Below are positions 28,230-40,020 of a stretch of 64,000 nt of DNA, one piece after another; positions within the stretch are counted from its first letter, which is position 1; each line of letters begins with the position of its first letter. The DNA lies in assembly GCF_022539315.1 (NCBI RefSeq), contig NC_066313.1, positions 8,559,764-8,623,763 on the forward strand, in the 5' to 3' direction. Under the pieces are notes generated by a model. It worked only from the letters and a program-made list of their open reading frames with translations. It searched no databases and was not told the DNA's origin. The position numbers and the translations under genes were made by a program. This DNA comes from Serinus canaria. Its lineage: Eukaryota; Chordata; Aves; Passeriformes; Fringillidae.

Positions 28230-28742
28230 CTTCCTTTTTTCCTTCTTTCTTCCTTCCTTCCTTCCTTCCTTCCTTCCTTCCTTCCTTCCTTCCTTCCTTC
28301 CTTCCTTCCTTCCTTCCTTCCTTCCTTCCTTCCTTCCTTCCTTCCTTCCCTTCCCTTCCCTTCCCTTCCCTTCCCTTCCCTTCCCTTCCCTTCCCTTCCC
28401 CTTCCCTTCCGCTTCCCTGTCCCTTCCCTTCCCTTCCCTTCCCTTCCCTTCCCTTCCCCTTCCCTTCCCTTCCCTTCCCTTCCCTTCCCGTCCCTTCCCT
28501 TCCCTTCCCTTCCCTTCCCTTCCCTTCCCTTTCCCTTCCCTTCCCTTCCCTTCCCTTCCCTTCCCTTCCCTTCCCTTCCTTCCCTTCCCTTCCCTTCCCT
28601 TCCCTTCCCTTCCCTTCCCTTCCCTTCCCTCCCTTCCCTTCCCTTCCCTTCCCTTCCCTTCCCTTCCCTTCCCTTCCCTTCCCTTCCCTTCCCCCTTCCT
28701 CCTTTCCTTCTTTCTTTTTTTTCTTATTTCCTTCTTTCCTTC
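28230..28742. repeat. Polypyrimidine microsatellite: (TTCC)n then (TTCCC)n
   Basis: A pyrimidine tract of about 0.5 kb on the + strand. The first block (about 28250-28349) is close to pure TTCC tetramer. The second (about 28346-28692) is TTCCC pentamer with occasional single-base changes, such as G at about 28411, 28418 and 28489, and C or T length variants. Irregular C/T sequence flanks both ends. Expansion probably began as the tetramer, with a one-base-longer variant then spreading. Mirror-symmetric pyrimidine tracts can form intramolecular triplex DNA. The purine strand is open in all frames because neither unit can make a stop codon, which is an artefact. Confidence 0.97.
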
Positions 28743-29459
28743 TCAATAGACTCAATAGAAGTTCTTTGCTGTGGCTTGAGCAATTTCCTCTTGTACTGCA
28801 AAGTTTCTGGCTAAGAAATTTTGGAATTTCTGGAAAAGAAATTGTTTGTCTTTTACATAATAGTAGGAGAATTGTGATGGTGTTACAGAAAACTGCAGAT
28901 TAATTAGTCTACCCCTTTCTTATAGCTACTCCAGCTTCTAATTAATTGTGTGCAAACAACTGTTGTAGAATTTTCTGGGAAAATGATAAAGGAAGCTGAG
29001 CTGCTTGTTTCAGATGCTCCATGATTCAGCCAAACAATTCAAGGTCAGAACTCTTAGTTAAAAGTTTCACTGCTTCTTCACAGAGTTTGCAGCAAAGGCT
29101 GCTAACTCAAAGACCTATGTTAAATAAATATAAAACAAGATATTGAAGACACCTTTTGTGAAAACCTGCTCCAAACAGAGCCAAGTCCTGCACTCAAGTA
29201 ATACTTGTAAAGATTGGACTTATCTTGCCTAACTTCAGGTGTATGAAAAGTCTAAACCAGTCTGGCAGTAAGAGAGCAGAAAGAGGCACTTGCAGAAGAT
29301 GATTCACCAGCTCTAAAATAAATGTTAAGATCATCCATTAGAGAGCCTCTGCAGTAGCTCATTTCTTGTGTTGGCTGAAAATGGAACCAGCACAGAACTT
29401 GCTTATGAAAGCTGACTTCTGAAACCCTGCTCCTAACCATGTACATGGAATTCTGTAAT

Positions 29460-29620
29460 GAAAAAAACAAAAACAAAAAAAAAAAAAAAAAAAAACCAAA
29501 AAACAAAAAAAAAAAAAAACATGAAACCCCAAAACCTCTACAAATTTCCACTGTGGCTTTAGGAAAACAAACAAACAAACAAACAAACAAAAAACAAACA
29601 AAACCAAACAAACCCTTCTG
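29460..29620. repeat. A-rich low-complexity block with (AAAC)n
   Basis: Two long A runs with scattered C (29461-29520) are followed after about 40 bp by an AAAC tetramer array at about 29563-29612. Such blocks can be decayed poly-A tails of retroposed sequence or simple slippage. I see no recognisable retroposon body to the left. Confidence 0.85.
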
Positions 29621-29924
29621 AAAAGCATATGGGTAAAACAAATTATCCTGGATTTTTGTGATGGAGGTGATGACTTTCTTTTCATGGAAAGAAAATCTGG
29701 GTTAATCAGAACAGACCCTGGGGTCCAAGGAGCTGTACTGTGTGTGATGATGCAAACACATCGATGAACTCTGACAGGGACCCAGAGCTGTACTTCTACC
29801 CATCAGATAAGGTTTTAAGTTGGAAGAATATACACAAGACTGTCAATGCAGGTTTTTATGCTAAATTTATTTCCTTCTACCAGACTCTGTACTCTTGTGG
29901 GTTTGATCTCCATATGGGCCATTC

Positions 29925-29985
29925 ACTGAAGAGTTGGACTTGATGATCCATGTGGGTCTCTTCCAACCCAAAACATTGAGGTCTA
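29925..29985 (+). mobile_element. Short CR1 LINE 3' end remnant
   Basis: The segment AGTTGGACTTGATGATCCAT followed by TGGGTCTCTTCCAACCCAAA is the characteristic end of CR1 3' sequence. The terminal short repeats are absent or decayed. Only about 60 bp are recognisable; upstream similarity has faded or was never inserted. Confidence 0.75.
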
Positions 29986-32900
29986 ATTCAGTGTTTACAC
30001 CTGCCTGTTTCCAATGCAAGGATTAGCAAAAAGAAGCACCACAGCTGGAGGGAATCAGCTCACTGAGAACAGATTTAATTTTCTATAGATTCTGGTAATT
30101 CTTGGTAACGATGATTTCATTTGAAAAATTATGGCAAGTACTCTACTATCTTTTCTATTTTAGGAAGAAAAAATGGATTCTAATTTTGAGAACATAGCCA
30201 GTAATAGGGAGTTCACCCTTTTATGGTAGAAGATGTATTGTAAATCTAACACCACTGAAATTTTTGGTAATGCTAAAATTAGGAGATATGGTACAGTTTC
30301 AGTTCAGACAAACATATTCCTATTGAATTTATTTTATTCATTTTCCCTTGCCAGCAAGTCCCACATACAACATGGCAATTTTCCTGCAAATTATCAATTT
30401 GAAATAAATAGTATGTTTCATTCGCATTCTTCCATTCATCTTCTCCCATGAAATAAGATGAAAAAGTTGTGTGGCTTACACCTCTTGTCTTGATTCAACT
30501 TACACATTCATAGCCTACTGAAAACACTCCCTTGTGTGGTGGTGTGGATGTAAGTTTGAAAATATATTCATTATTACAAATAACGTTCATTATCAACACT
30601 GCTCAGCAGTGTAAAACTGGGATAATGCCATAGAAATATAAATCTCTGTTAATTTAATACCTTCCAGTAAAATCATTCTTTGTATCTCAGTCTTAAAAAT
30701 GCTGGAGCAGAAAGATCATACAATCTGACCATCATCAAATGTTATCTCATGTTACTTTATACTTCAAAGAGTTCAACTTGACACCCTGTTTGGTTTGCCC
30801 ATTGCTAAGATGGAGGTTTACCCTGAAATGACCTCTTTGGCTTTGTGGTGAATTGTTTTAGTAAACAGATGGATCATTTGACTCCAAGAAAAAAACCCTA
30901 AAATATTCATTTAGGTCTGCAAATCATTTTTGTGAATGAGAACAGTAAATTCTAGGTGCCTGAGGGTTCAAACCTTTCAGGAGTTGGAATTCTGCATGAA
31001 ATTGGGTTGTTAGAGTCTTGCCTTTATTTTATGAGATTTATTCTTTTTGCTGCATGAAGCTTATACTAGAAAACTGTTAATTACTCATTCATTGAAATAT
31101 TTGAGGAGTTGTATTTGTTTCAGTTTATTGGCAGCTTTGCTGAGCAATGTGGGATTGTATTTAGTAGAACTCTGTGTTGCATATTTCATTAAAAGATTTG
31201 TTTTCCAATCTTACTTGTAATCAACTGAAGACATTACTTCAGTGAAAGATATGAAAATTCCCCTAACTTTCATAATTAGGAACATCAATATAATCAGCTT
31301 GTGTTGTAGTCTGTAAACCACAAAGTGAAGGGGTGAGAAAGGAGTAATTCATTTTGTGGGTATGGGCTATCAGGTTTTGGATCTATGTTCATTTTTGTCA
31401 AAAGACTAGAAAAGAATCACTTTCAAGCTGTGGCATGGTTATACTTACAGATATAAATACAACCTTTAAAATCAATTGTAATATATATATTTAAAAAAAA
31501 AACTTATGTTCATCTCATAAATAATATATTGTCTAATATCATTCAACTTGTGACATCTATGATTAAGAAAAAAAGGATCACTTGATTAAAAGACATTTAA
31601 ATTTCACCCATTTAACCCCTCTGCTGGGATCCATAAGACACACTGGTATTTGCTTAAGGCTTCCAGAAAAGCACCTTATCTTAATTTGCAGGGATCAAGA
31701 AATGAAAATTCCATTTATTCCCTTGACTCCTCAATACTGTATTATTAGAGGCTGTTTGTACTAATAATCTGTTTGTAAGTATCACTTCCAGAAGCTGCTG
31801 CTTGATTTCAAAAGTAGAGATCTATTTAATGTCTTAATAAACTTGTTAACAGATAGGCATTGATGTGCCCAAAAAGATATTTATTTGTTGTTATTTCTTT
31901 TTTTCCTGTGGGTAAAAATACATTGGTCCTGGTTTTCCAGGATATGACAGAAATAAGACTTTGACATTACCCCACAACTCATGACCTCAGGCCTCATGAG
32001 GTAGAACTGTTGTGTTGATACTTGGACATGGCAGTGTTTCAGATAGCAAGGATGAGCAGACAGAACATAAGGATTTTGGATCTTATGGGTTTTCTGGATC
32101 CAGTTTATGGCCATGGAATCTCAGTCAGACTTATGGGGTTGTCACCTGCTTAGAAATAGAGGGGTCAAGGCCTTTCTGTCCTCCCCTCTGCCTGTTGCTG
32201 TTAGTGTGTTTTTGTTTCTGAGAAACAGGGAATACCGCTGTGCCATGGGAATAGCTGCCATCCCTGGAACAGCAAAGTTCACTCCAAGACAGATTTCTTT
32301 TATTGCTACTCAGAACTAGATCTATGCTCTGTGCAGTGTCATGATAAGCATGGGAGCATTTGGGGAGGAAGTTTATTTATATTAAAATTCTGTGCCAATC
32401 TATGTTTGTGTAGCAAGATTCTAGAAAAATGCCCTCTCCTCTCTGTAACAGTGGTGTTTCACAGTGGACTTTAGTCTCTCTGCCATTTAAGTGAGAATTC
32501 AGTGTCAAATGCATAGTTTCTCCTGAATCCAGTGGGTAGTAAAAGAATAGGCTGTTTTTTCAGCATGTCTTGTTTTAACCACCGCACACAATACAAACTT
32601 ATTAAAAACTTATATAATTGGGACTACAGTTACCAGTACTTTACAGGGAAGAGTAGCAATAAGAGAAAATTCATAAATGTTACTTTTCTAGACTACATTG
32701 GGCAATATCTTCCCCAGAGTAGCAATAAAGAATATTTTTCACAGGCTAGCTAGGCATCGCATTATTTCATTGACAGGAAATCTGATCACTGATGTAGCTA
32801 TCCTGTAGTTAATAAGTAAAGTTTCAAACATAAACCCAAACAGATGAAGTAAAAGTCAGTACAATCTTTATGATAATAAAGCAGATTTCAAAGAGAACTA

Positions 32901-35845
32901 CAATATGCTATTTAAAAATTGTCTATTTTCTTCACTGTGGCTTAAATAACATAGTTAATCACAGACATGGCAAATCATTAAAAATCTTGGGGAGGAAAAC
33001 AGATGGACTCCAGATTTTCCCACATATCTGGAAAGTGGCAGGCATGCCTCCCACACCTGCTCTGAGGCAGTGGGTTGTCACCTCAAGCTAGTGCCACTTT
33101 AGGACATGATATATCCAAGAACCTGAAGTCCTCTCAGGATTAGGCTGTATCTACACAATACTCTTGAGAGCAAATGTTTGCCTTTAACTTGTTTATTACC
33201 ACATTGCATGTATTCATCATTGGTGTCCAATGCCATTGTGTCCCACAAAAGCAGAGCATAATTTCAGATGCCAGCTTTTGCCACCTGACACAACGCTAAA
33301 ATTTTGCCTAATCTATAACATAAACATTTTGGGCCATTCAAGGCCATGTTTCTGTGGCACTAAAATTCTCTGGGTTCTGATGGTGGAGCATACAACATGC
33401 TCAAACATGGAGGAGACAGGCTGATTTTGAACAAAAGCACCAGATCTCCAGAGAAATGCTTGTCCAAACTGTAATGAAGAAAATCCTTCATGTCTCCTGT
33501 TAATTGCTGATTCACCCTGCATATCTGATGGGCAGATTTATGGCTTCAAGCAAAAATCTCTTTCAAGGGATTCTTAATAAAGGGTTAACGGTGGGATTTT
33601 CAAAAATACCAAGGGGAGCTCTTTCAGTAGCAGTTGAACATCCCCCTCTGCAAAGCACTTTTGAAAATCTCATTCATGTTTCCATGATGCCAAATTTGGG
33701 CCAGGTTTATAATTTTTACTCTGTGTTCAAAGAGAAAAGGAAGACAAAACCAAGAATATCCTATCCTTATTTTTAGCATCATGCTATCTAATTAAGGCAA
33801 TTTTAACCAAGCATACTTCAAAGGATACAGAACTTTAAAAAACATTACTTGTTTAATCTTGCTGCATATAAGATGTTGGTGTGATTGGTATTTATTCACA
33901 GGAGGTACTAATTAACTCCTTGGGAATGGGTAGCCTCTCACTAAGCCTTCTGTCAGGCAGTAATAAGTCGAGCAGGGAAAAACTTAGTTGATTTTTCAGT
34001 ATTTCCTTTTTTCCACATATTCATGCCGTTAAAGTGTTGAAGCAGGATCCTCTGGTACAGCTGTACTTAACTGTCTGAGCTGCCATTCTCTTTTTTTTTA
34101 AATTTTTTTAAAGACATTTAAAATATCAACCACAGTGACAATATAAGTCCTAGCACATATATTCAATTCCTTACTTGAAAAGTGGTGTCAGCCTATGGAT
34201 ATTGCCATGTGTTGGATTGGTACAATATAAGCCAAGAGCTTTGAAATTCTGAAATCTAACATTACCACTCTGGTAAGATTTTCAGTCTTGACTTCCTAAT
34301 GCAGTACCATGTTCTTGAAACTAAATAAATTTCATTTGATGAAACAGTTTATTCCTTTAATATTTTATTCCTTTAGTATGGAATTTTTCACAGAATTTGG
34401 AGAATTTAGCAAATTTTCTTTCATGAGAAACCTTGAGGGTCTTGGCAACTTTGTAAAAAGTTTATGTCAAATTTGGTATTTTTTAGGATCAAGTTGGCTG
34501 CTTTTTATTTTAAAAACGTCTTATTAGAGTCTATAATCAGCCTAGGGTACTGGTAGGAGTTTATGATGGTTTGAGCCCAAAGTCTTCATGCAATTTTTGT
34601 ACCTTTTTAGGTGAACTACAAAGGAAATTTAGAGTGCTTTTACTAGCTCAGTACCAGCAGAGGGCATTATAGCATAATTCACTTGAAACTGTATATTTTG
34701 GACTCCATCCAGATAAGAACAAAGTACACTGGATGTTAGATAAGTACTTTACTGAAAGACATGTATTTATCATCACATTGAATTGATTGTGAGGATCTCC
34801 CCATTACAATAGGAAAAGTCAGGGTTCTAAACCTTGTTTTCTTCAATAAATAAAAATGCAAATCTTGCAGCACAAGTAATACTGCATACCAAAATGTGTC
34901 TCAAAAAGTAAGTGTGTATATTTTCTTAAAAGTTGGGAAGCTAATATAAAATATTACAATTAAATATAAAGTTGTTCATAATGAGAACCAACTGAATATG
35001 CTTGAATAAAATCTCTCCAAGTTCTACTCAGGCAACAGCTTATTCTACCACTTAAAAAGAGTTCCCTCTTGGTTAGTAGAAACCTTCCATGGTAATATGC
35101 AAAATTTCAAAATTAAAAACCCTCTGACTGCCAATGAAATCTCCCCTGGCCTAAGGTTATTACCTCTGTGTGAGACTATCTCTTTTGAACACACAAAAAC
35201 AGATGTTTTCTCAGCTCCATCATTATGAAGCAACACCTCAAAATGTCAGTTGAAATAAAACCTGAAATAATTTAATAAATAAATAATGCAAAATGATTTG
35301 GAATAATTTTCTTCATCTTCGTGCGTAGGTGTAAATTTCAAATTATGGTTTTGACACATAATGTTTGTGTCTCACTGCTGCTCTCTTACTCACCTAAGAA
35401 CTACAGCTACAGGGATCATAGGTGGAAGGTGTAGATCCCAGATAGTATCCTCTCCTATTGTGGTCTGTAGGAACTTTGCCTGAGACTTTCTTCAGTCTTA
35501 ATATTTATTTAGTCTGATGTTGCTATCTGAACTGCCATGCTGGTCCTGTGCCCATACAGCAGTATGATTTAAAAAGCAATTTTTCTGTTCTTGTTGTGTT
35601 CTTTGAAGTGGGTTTTGTGAGCCCATGAAGCTCTGACTGTGCAGTTCAGCTAAGCAGTTGGTTGTTTGTCCAGCAGTGCAGCTGAGGGGAAAAGCTAAAC
35701 TGTGTTTACCGAGTAACAACTAGGATGGTACAGAACCTGTTCATTTATACAAAAGGGAGATTTGAAAGCAGATTGCTGTGTTTTTAAGGTGCACAGTGTA
35801 TAATTTACTCTCACATTTTCCCTGTTAAGAGGTGACAGAAGAGGA
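29986..35845. other. AT-rich non-coding interval, no gene recognised
   Basis: No exon or repeat element is recognised. Minor local repeats include a 16-bp imperfect tandem pair at 34349-34380 (TTATTCCTTTAATATT) and a 13-bp direct repeat AGAGTAGCAATAA at 32650-32662 and 32716-32728. Confidence 0.55.
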
Positions 35846-36285
35846 AAGTGGAAGTTGTCTACCTGCGCGATCCTTGCCTAAGGTCGCGCTTTGTACTTGG
35901 GAAAAGGCCATTGCAATGCAGCAGGGGTGATCCCCTGCCCTGCCAGCACTTCACAACTTCCCCTAACCCACTGTTTTTGAAATGGTCTCGTATGCCAGGA
36001 CAGCTTTTTGAGAGGAGCAGCTGCCGGCTCGCAGTGAAATGAGAGAATCTCCGGGAAGAAGAGGAGGAGGACCCCGCTGACGGCATGTCTGCAGCGCCAG
36101 GAGCAGATCCTGCAGCGCCTGCTGCCACGGAGCCCAGTCATTACAGTAATGAGCCTGAGCTAATAAGGCCTGTTGAGACACAACCTGTGTTAGCTCAGCC
36201 TTGGCACCAGCAGAGAATATTTACTCAGCTTCTGCACTGGAGCTGGCTCGTGTCAGGCCGTCTCGGGGAGTGGGAGGAATAGTTG
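35846..36285. promoter_or_regulatory. CpG-containing patch, possible regulatory element
   Basis: About 440 bp with roughly a dozen CpG dinucleotides (for example GCGCGATCC, GGTCGCGC, CCGGCTCGC, GCTGACGGC, GTCTCGGGG) inside AT-rich DNA where CpG is otherwise rare. An AT-rich core with TAAT motifs (36137-36170) sits inside it. The pattern could mark a small unmethylated regulatory element, an unannotated first exon or an old GC-rich insertion. Short open frames exist on both strands, including one from an ATG at 36085, but none is recognisable. Confidence 0.3.
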
Positions 36286-39200
36286 TGTTACTGGATGCTC
36301 CTAACTATGTAGACATTCCCTGACAGATTTGTCCTTTGGGAGGTTTTAAAGAGAACACATGCAAGACCAGTTTTCTTTTTAATTAAATATTTAGCTGGGG
36401 CCCAAGGCCTTCCCTCTAGCTTGTTTTCCTTTTTTCCCCCCCCGTTCTGAAGGCAGTCTGACCTTCTGTACAAAAGGAGGTGTACGGGGTATGGGAGCTT
36501 GGTACTGCTGCTGGAAGGAACTTTTTCAAAATCAAATAGCCTGCTGTATGAATGGGTATCCAAGGCTCATTGACAGTATTCCCTCCTTCAGCAGTAATCC
36601 TTACTTGCCCTGCAGGTTTAGTACTTTGTCAGTGTCTCCTACTGAACTCCACAATGCACATCACCTGGGCACTTCACAGCAGAATCCATTAGGATCTGGA
36701 CCAACAGTGTTGACAAGACAAAATACATTAAAAAAGAAAATCCCTAAATAATTCTATGTCTCAAAGAAAGGAGAAATGCTTCTAAGAGCCAGAAAACATT
36801 TAACATCTAGCAGAATAAGATGTTTCTGATCAACAGAACTCTGTTCTCTGTTTTGAGGGTGAGGAATTTAACTAACCTTTTTTTTTCCTTTTCTTCATAT
36901 TCCACCTCAAATAGTAGAGGTAGTTTGTAGTTGAACAATTGAAATACCATTATACATTTTCTTTTTCTAATTAAATTAAGTAATATACACTTTCACAGTT
37001 CTCTTGAAGTGTGATTCTGAGAGCTTTTAATATGGATAAGGATTGATGGGGTCTTCCTACCTTTTCACCAGGGGTATTTTCCAAGGAATTTTAGACTCAT
37101 TGTGTGTATTTTGTATATGCAGAAAAGGCTAAGGATGTGCTAGCCTTCCTGCACAGAGGAAGGCAAATCCACTTGTTCATTAAAACAGACAGATTAAGGC
37201 AGGACACCAGCAGCAAGACCAGCAAAACGTAGTGCTAATGCAAGATTTTTGCTGCTGCTTCCAGCAGCATACTGTGTCTGCTGATGGGTAGGATGTACTT
37301 CTGACACAAAAAAATAAGCACACCATCATGGGGCCAAGACTTGCTCCTCTTCCCATGCTGGTCACACAGCACACACTCAAGAATTTCAGGGGATGTAATT
37401 CAAATGCATGCTCTAGGCACGAAAATAGGATGTCTTTATCATCTGTAGTTCCATCCTTGCTTTCTTCCCTTCCTCCACTCAAGGGCAGAATGCAATATTA
37501 AAACTATAGTAAGCATTTTTTTAATTAAAAGAGGTTAAATATATGGGATCAGATAGGCTTTCATCATGCAATTATAAATTGTATGCTGGTTATTTTAAAT
37601 TTCAACATGCAATTGCAATGGTACTGGGTGAGCTGGCTGGGTATCTGCTTTGCATTTGACCGAGTTAATTCACTGCAGGTATTCAGTTCTTAAGTGGCGT
37701 CTGCTTTAAATATGTGCAGTAATTCAATCAAAGAAATAAGATGGATAGTTTATGTAATCCTTTTCATCTCCAGATTGCTAAGGTTAACCTTAACTATTCA
37801 TGAATTATAAATGCACACAGCAATCTCAAATTAATACATGCAAACCCCCCTTTTTTGATGGCCTGCTGAAAACCATGGAATAGTTCCTTCTTTAAAAATA
37901 TAATTGATGAAACGTCCAGGCATTTTCTTCCACTTATTATTTGTAATCTCAAACAAAAGTTTTGTGCAACTCATTTAAAATGGTTGTCTCTGGTAATATT
38001 AAACCTTTCCTCTGATCCAGGAACGTAGGTAATTTTCTCTTCAAAATTTTGCATGCATCATTCTTACAGCCCTTTTCAGTGCCAACAGATTCTGTGGCAT
38101 GAATGGGAAACCAAAGGCAGATATTACAGAACAATAACGCTCTGTTGAAGCTCTCACAATTCCCGGAGTAATTAAATAAAGAAAAAAAGAAGCCTTTCTC
38201 TTTCATTTTGTTAGTTCATTCAATGCCATTTGGCTGATTTGGCTTGTGAGCTCTCTTCCAGGCAGCCAGAACAATCCACTAGGTGACACCCTCATACTCC
38301 TCGTATTGAGGCAGGGAGATAGTGAGTACTGAATGGCTCATTTGTTAAACATTTAAAGCAAATACTGAGATTTCAGGGACAGGTCTCTCTTTGTTTGGCA
38401 ATATCAGAGATAACACTGGTTTTGTAATAAATACTGTGTTGTTTGTATATAAATTACATATTAAGCAGATTAGCATTCTGTCACTAACAAGAACAAAACC
38501 ACAAAGCAGGAGTTTTAGGCAATATTTCCTATAATTATAATAATTTTTAAAAGCGTTTGAGCTAGTCTGCTGAGTAGACTGAATAGCAAATATGCCTTTA
38601 GCATTTTCTACTGGGGCAACAGAAGGAATATAGCTTCAGTGATTTTTTTTTTTTTCCAGTGGGGATGTGCTATAGCATCTTTGAACAGAAATGAAAAGAC
38701 CCATTCACCCCTAATACAAAGGAATATTAAAGGATAAAATTCAATGGGATTTTGCATGTTTGTGCCAGTGGTGATTTTTTCTTTAAGTTCTTTATGTTGA
38801 TAGTGATGCTTTTTAAATCCTTTGAAGAAAGCATCTTTTATCATGGTGTTTTTACACACCTAGTGTAACGAGGCATGAGCTTCCTCAGGGTCTCTATTTT
38901 TGAATTCATCATAGCAAATAAAATATGATATTTTAAAATATTTTATTTTATTGCTAATATTCCTTGCTCTACAATGACTCGAATGCTATTCTAAATGTTG
39001 TATATAGTGAAAGACACTGGAAGTCTGAATTCACTAGTAGTGTAATTAAGAGTAACATCAAAGAAAATAAGGATTACATCACAAAATTAATGTAAATAAA
39101 AGCAAAATCATGGTAAGGCCCGAGCAATCAAATACAAGAAAACAATGTCTTTGAACAGCATGTTTAAACAGTAACCAGACAGGTCAAGAAAGAGACAAAA

Positions 39201-39715
39201 ATTTACTTATATGGGCATGGAAATAATAACATGTCTTGTTTGTGCATAATAATTATCCCAATTAATTATATGGCAACTGTAAGTTTTCAAGCTTTTGCTA
39301 TTCATGCACTTTTTATATTCAGCTGTCCTTTACAGTGCTCCTTCTTCTAATGTTTCAGTGCTTGTTTAGATCTAATGTAGAAAAATCCAATTTTTTTTTC
39401 CTAATGAAAATATCACTGAAATAAAGGACTGTTCTGTTATCAGGTAAGATTCTTGACTTCAGCTAGGATTCCTACCATGGTTAAGGCCCATAATATACTT
39501 AGAGACAAATACACGAGGAGAGATGTATACATAATTCCTCATATTTTCCCACTTAATTTTAGCTTACACTTAGAAGAAATATTAATAATAGTTTTTTAAG
39601 GCAGCTCACTAAATAATGCAACCCATCACTTCCACAGTGTCCTAGAGAGTCTGGAAGAAAGAGTTTTTGAAACTTAGTTGTATCTCTGTAATCCCTATGA
39701 TGTCAATGGGAGCTT
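36286..39715. other. AT-rich non-coding interval
   Basis: No coding signal. The segment at about 37540-37830 is AT-rich but of high complexity, rich in TAAT, ATTA and CAATTG words, with no simple repeats. Conserved developmental enhancers often look like this, but conservation cannot be judged from one sequence. Confidence 0.45.
38913..38955. repeat. AT-rich imperfect inverted repeat
   Basis: AGCAAATAAAATAT on the left mirrors ATATTTTATTTTATTGCT on the right, with a 4-base insertion in the right arm. It is nearly all A and T. Such sequences unwind easily, but they also arise readily by chance in AT-rich DNA. Confidence 0.6.
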
Positions 39716-40020
39716 AGCTGTAGCCTGCAGAAGAAAGGCACCGTTTCAGTAATCCTGGCTGCCAGCCTCGGAACGATAAACTCGGTGAGCCTCTGCAGCC
39801 ACGAGCGCGTGTGACCGTGTAATGCACGCACAGAGGTATTCCTGGCAGCCAGCCCCGCTGATAACCGGAAGGTTACACGCTAGTTTGGAGATCAGCAAGG
39901 GGGAGAGACATTTGAAGTTCAAAGAGGTTTGTGGAGAGACGCCGTGTTTGCCCCCACAACACATCCAAGATGTCACGTGCGTGTCTCTGCCCTTGGAGAG
40001 AAGTGCCTGGGATCTTCAGT
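39716..40020. promoter_or_regulatory. Small CpG-rich patch with E-box, possible regulatory element or exon
   Basis: About 300 bp hold some fifteen CpG dinucleotides, including CGAGCGCGTG and a CACGTG E-box at 39974-39979, against a CpG-poor background. A splice-donor-like sequence, CTCG followed by GTGAGC, occurs at 39781-39790. The patch lies about 3 kb upstream of the main CpG island. It may be an upstream enhancer or alternative first exon of the same gene. No transcript evidence is available from sequence alone. Confidence 0.3.

Noticed and set aside
28207..28755. A 182-codon minus-strand frame of Lys/Gly/Arg/Glu repeats
   Set aside because: It is a direct translation of the GGAA/GGGAA microsatellite, which cannot contain stop codons in any frame.
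29252..29685. Minus-strand open frames rich in Phe and Lys
   Set aside because: They are produced by the A-rich and AAAC low-complexity block; no real protein features.
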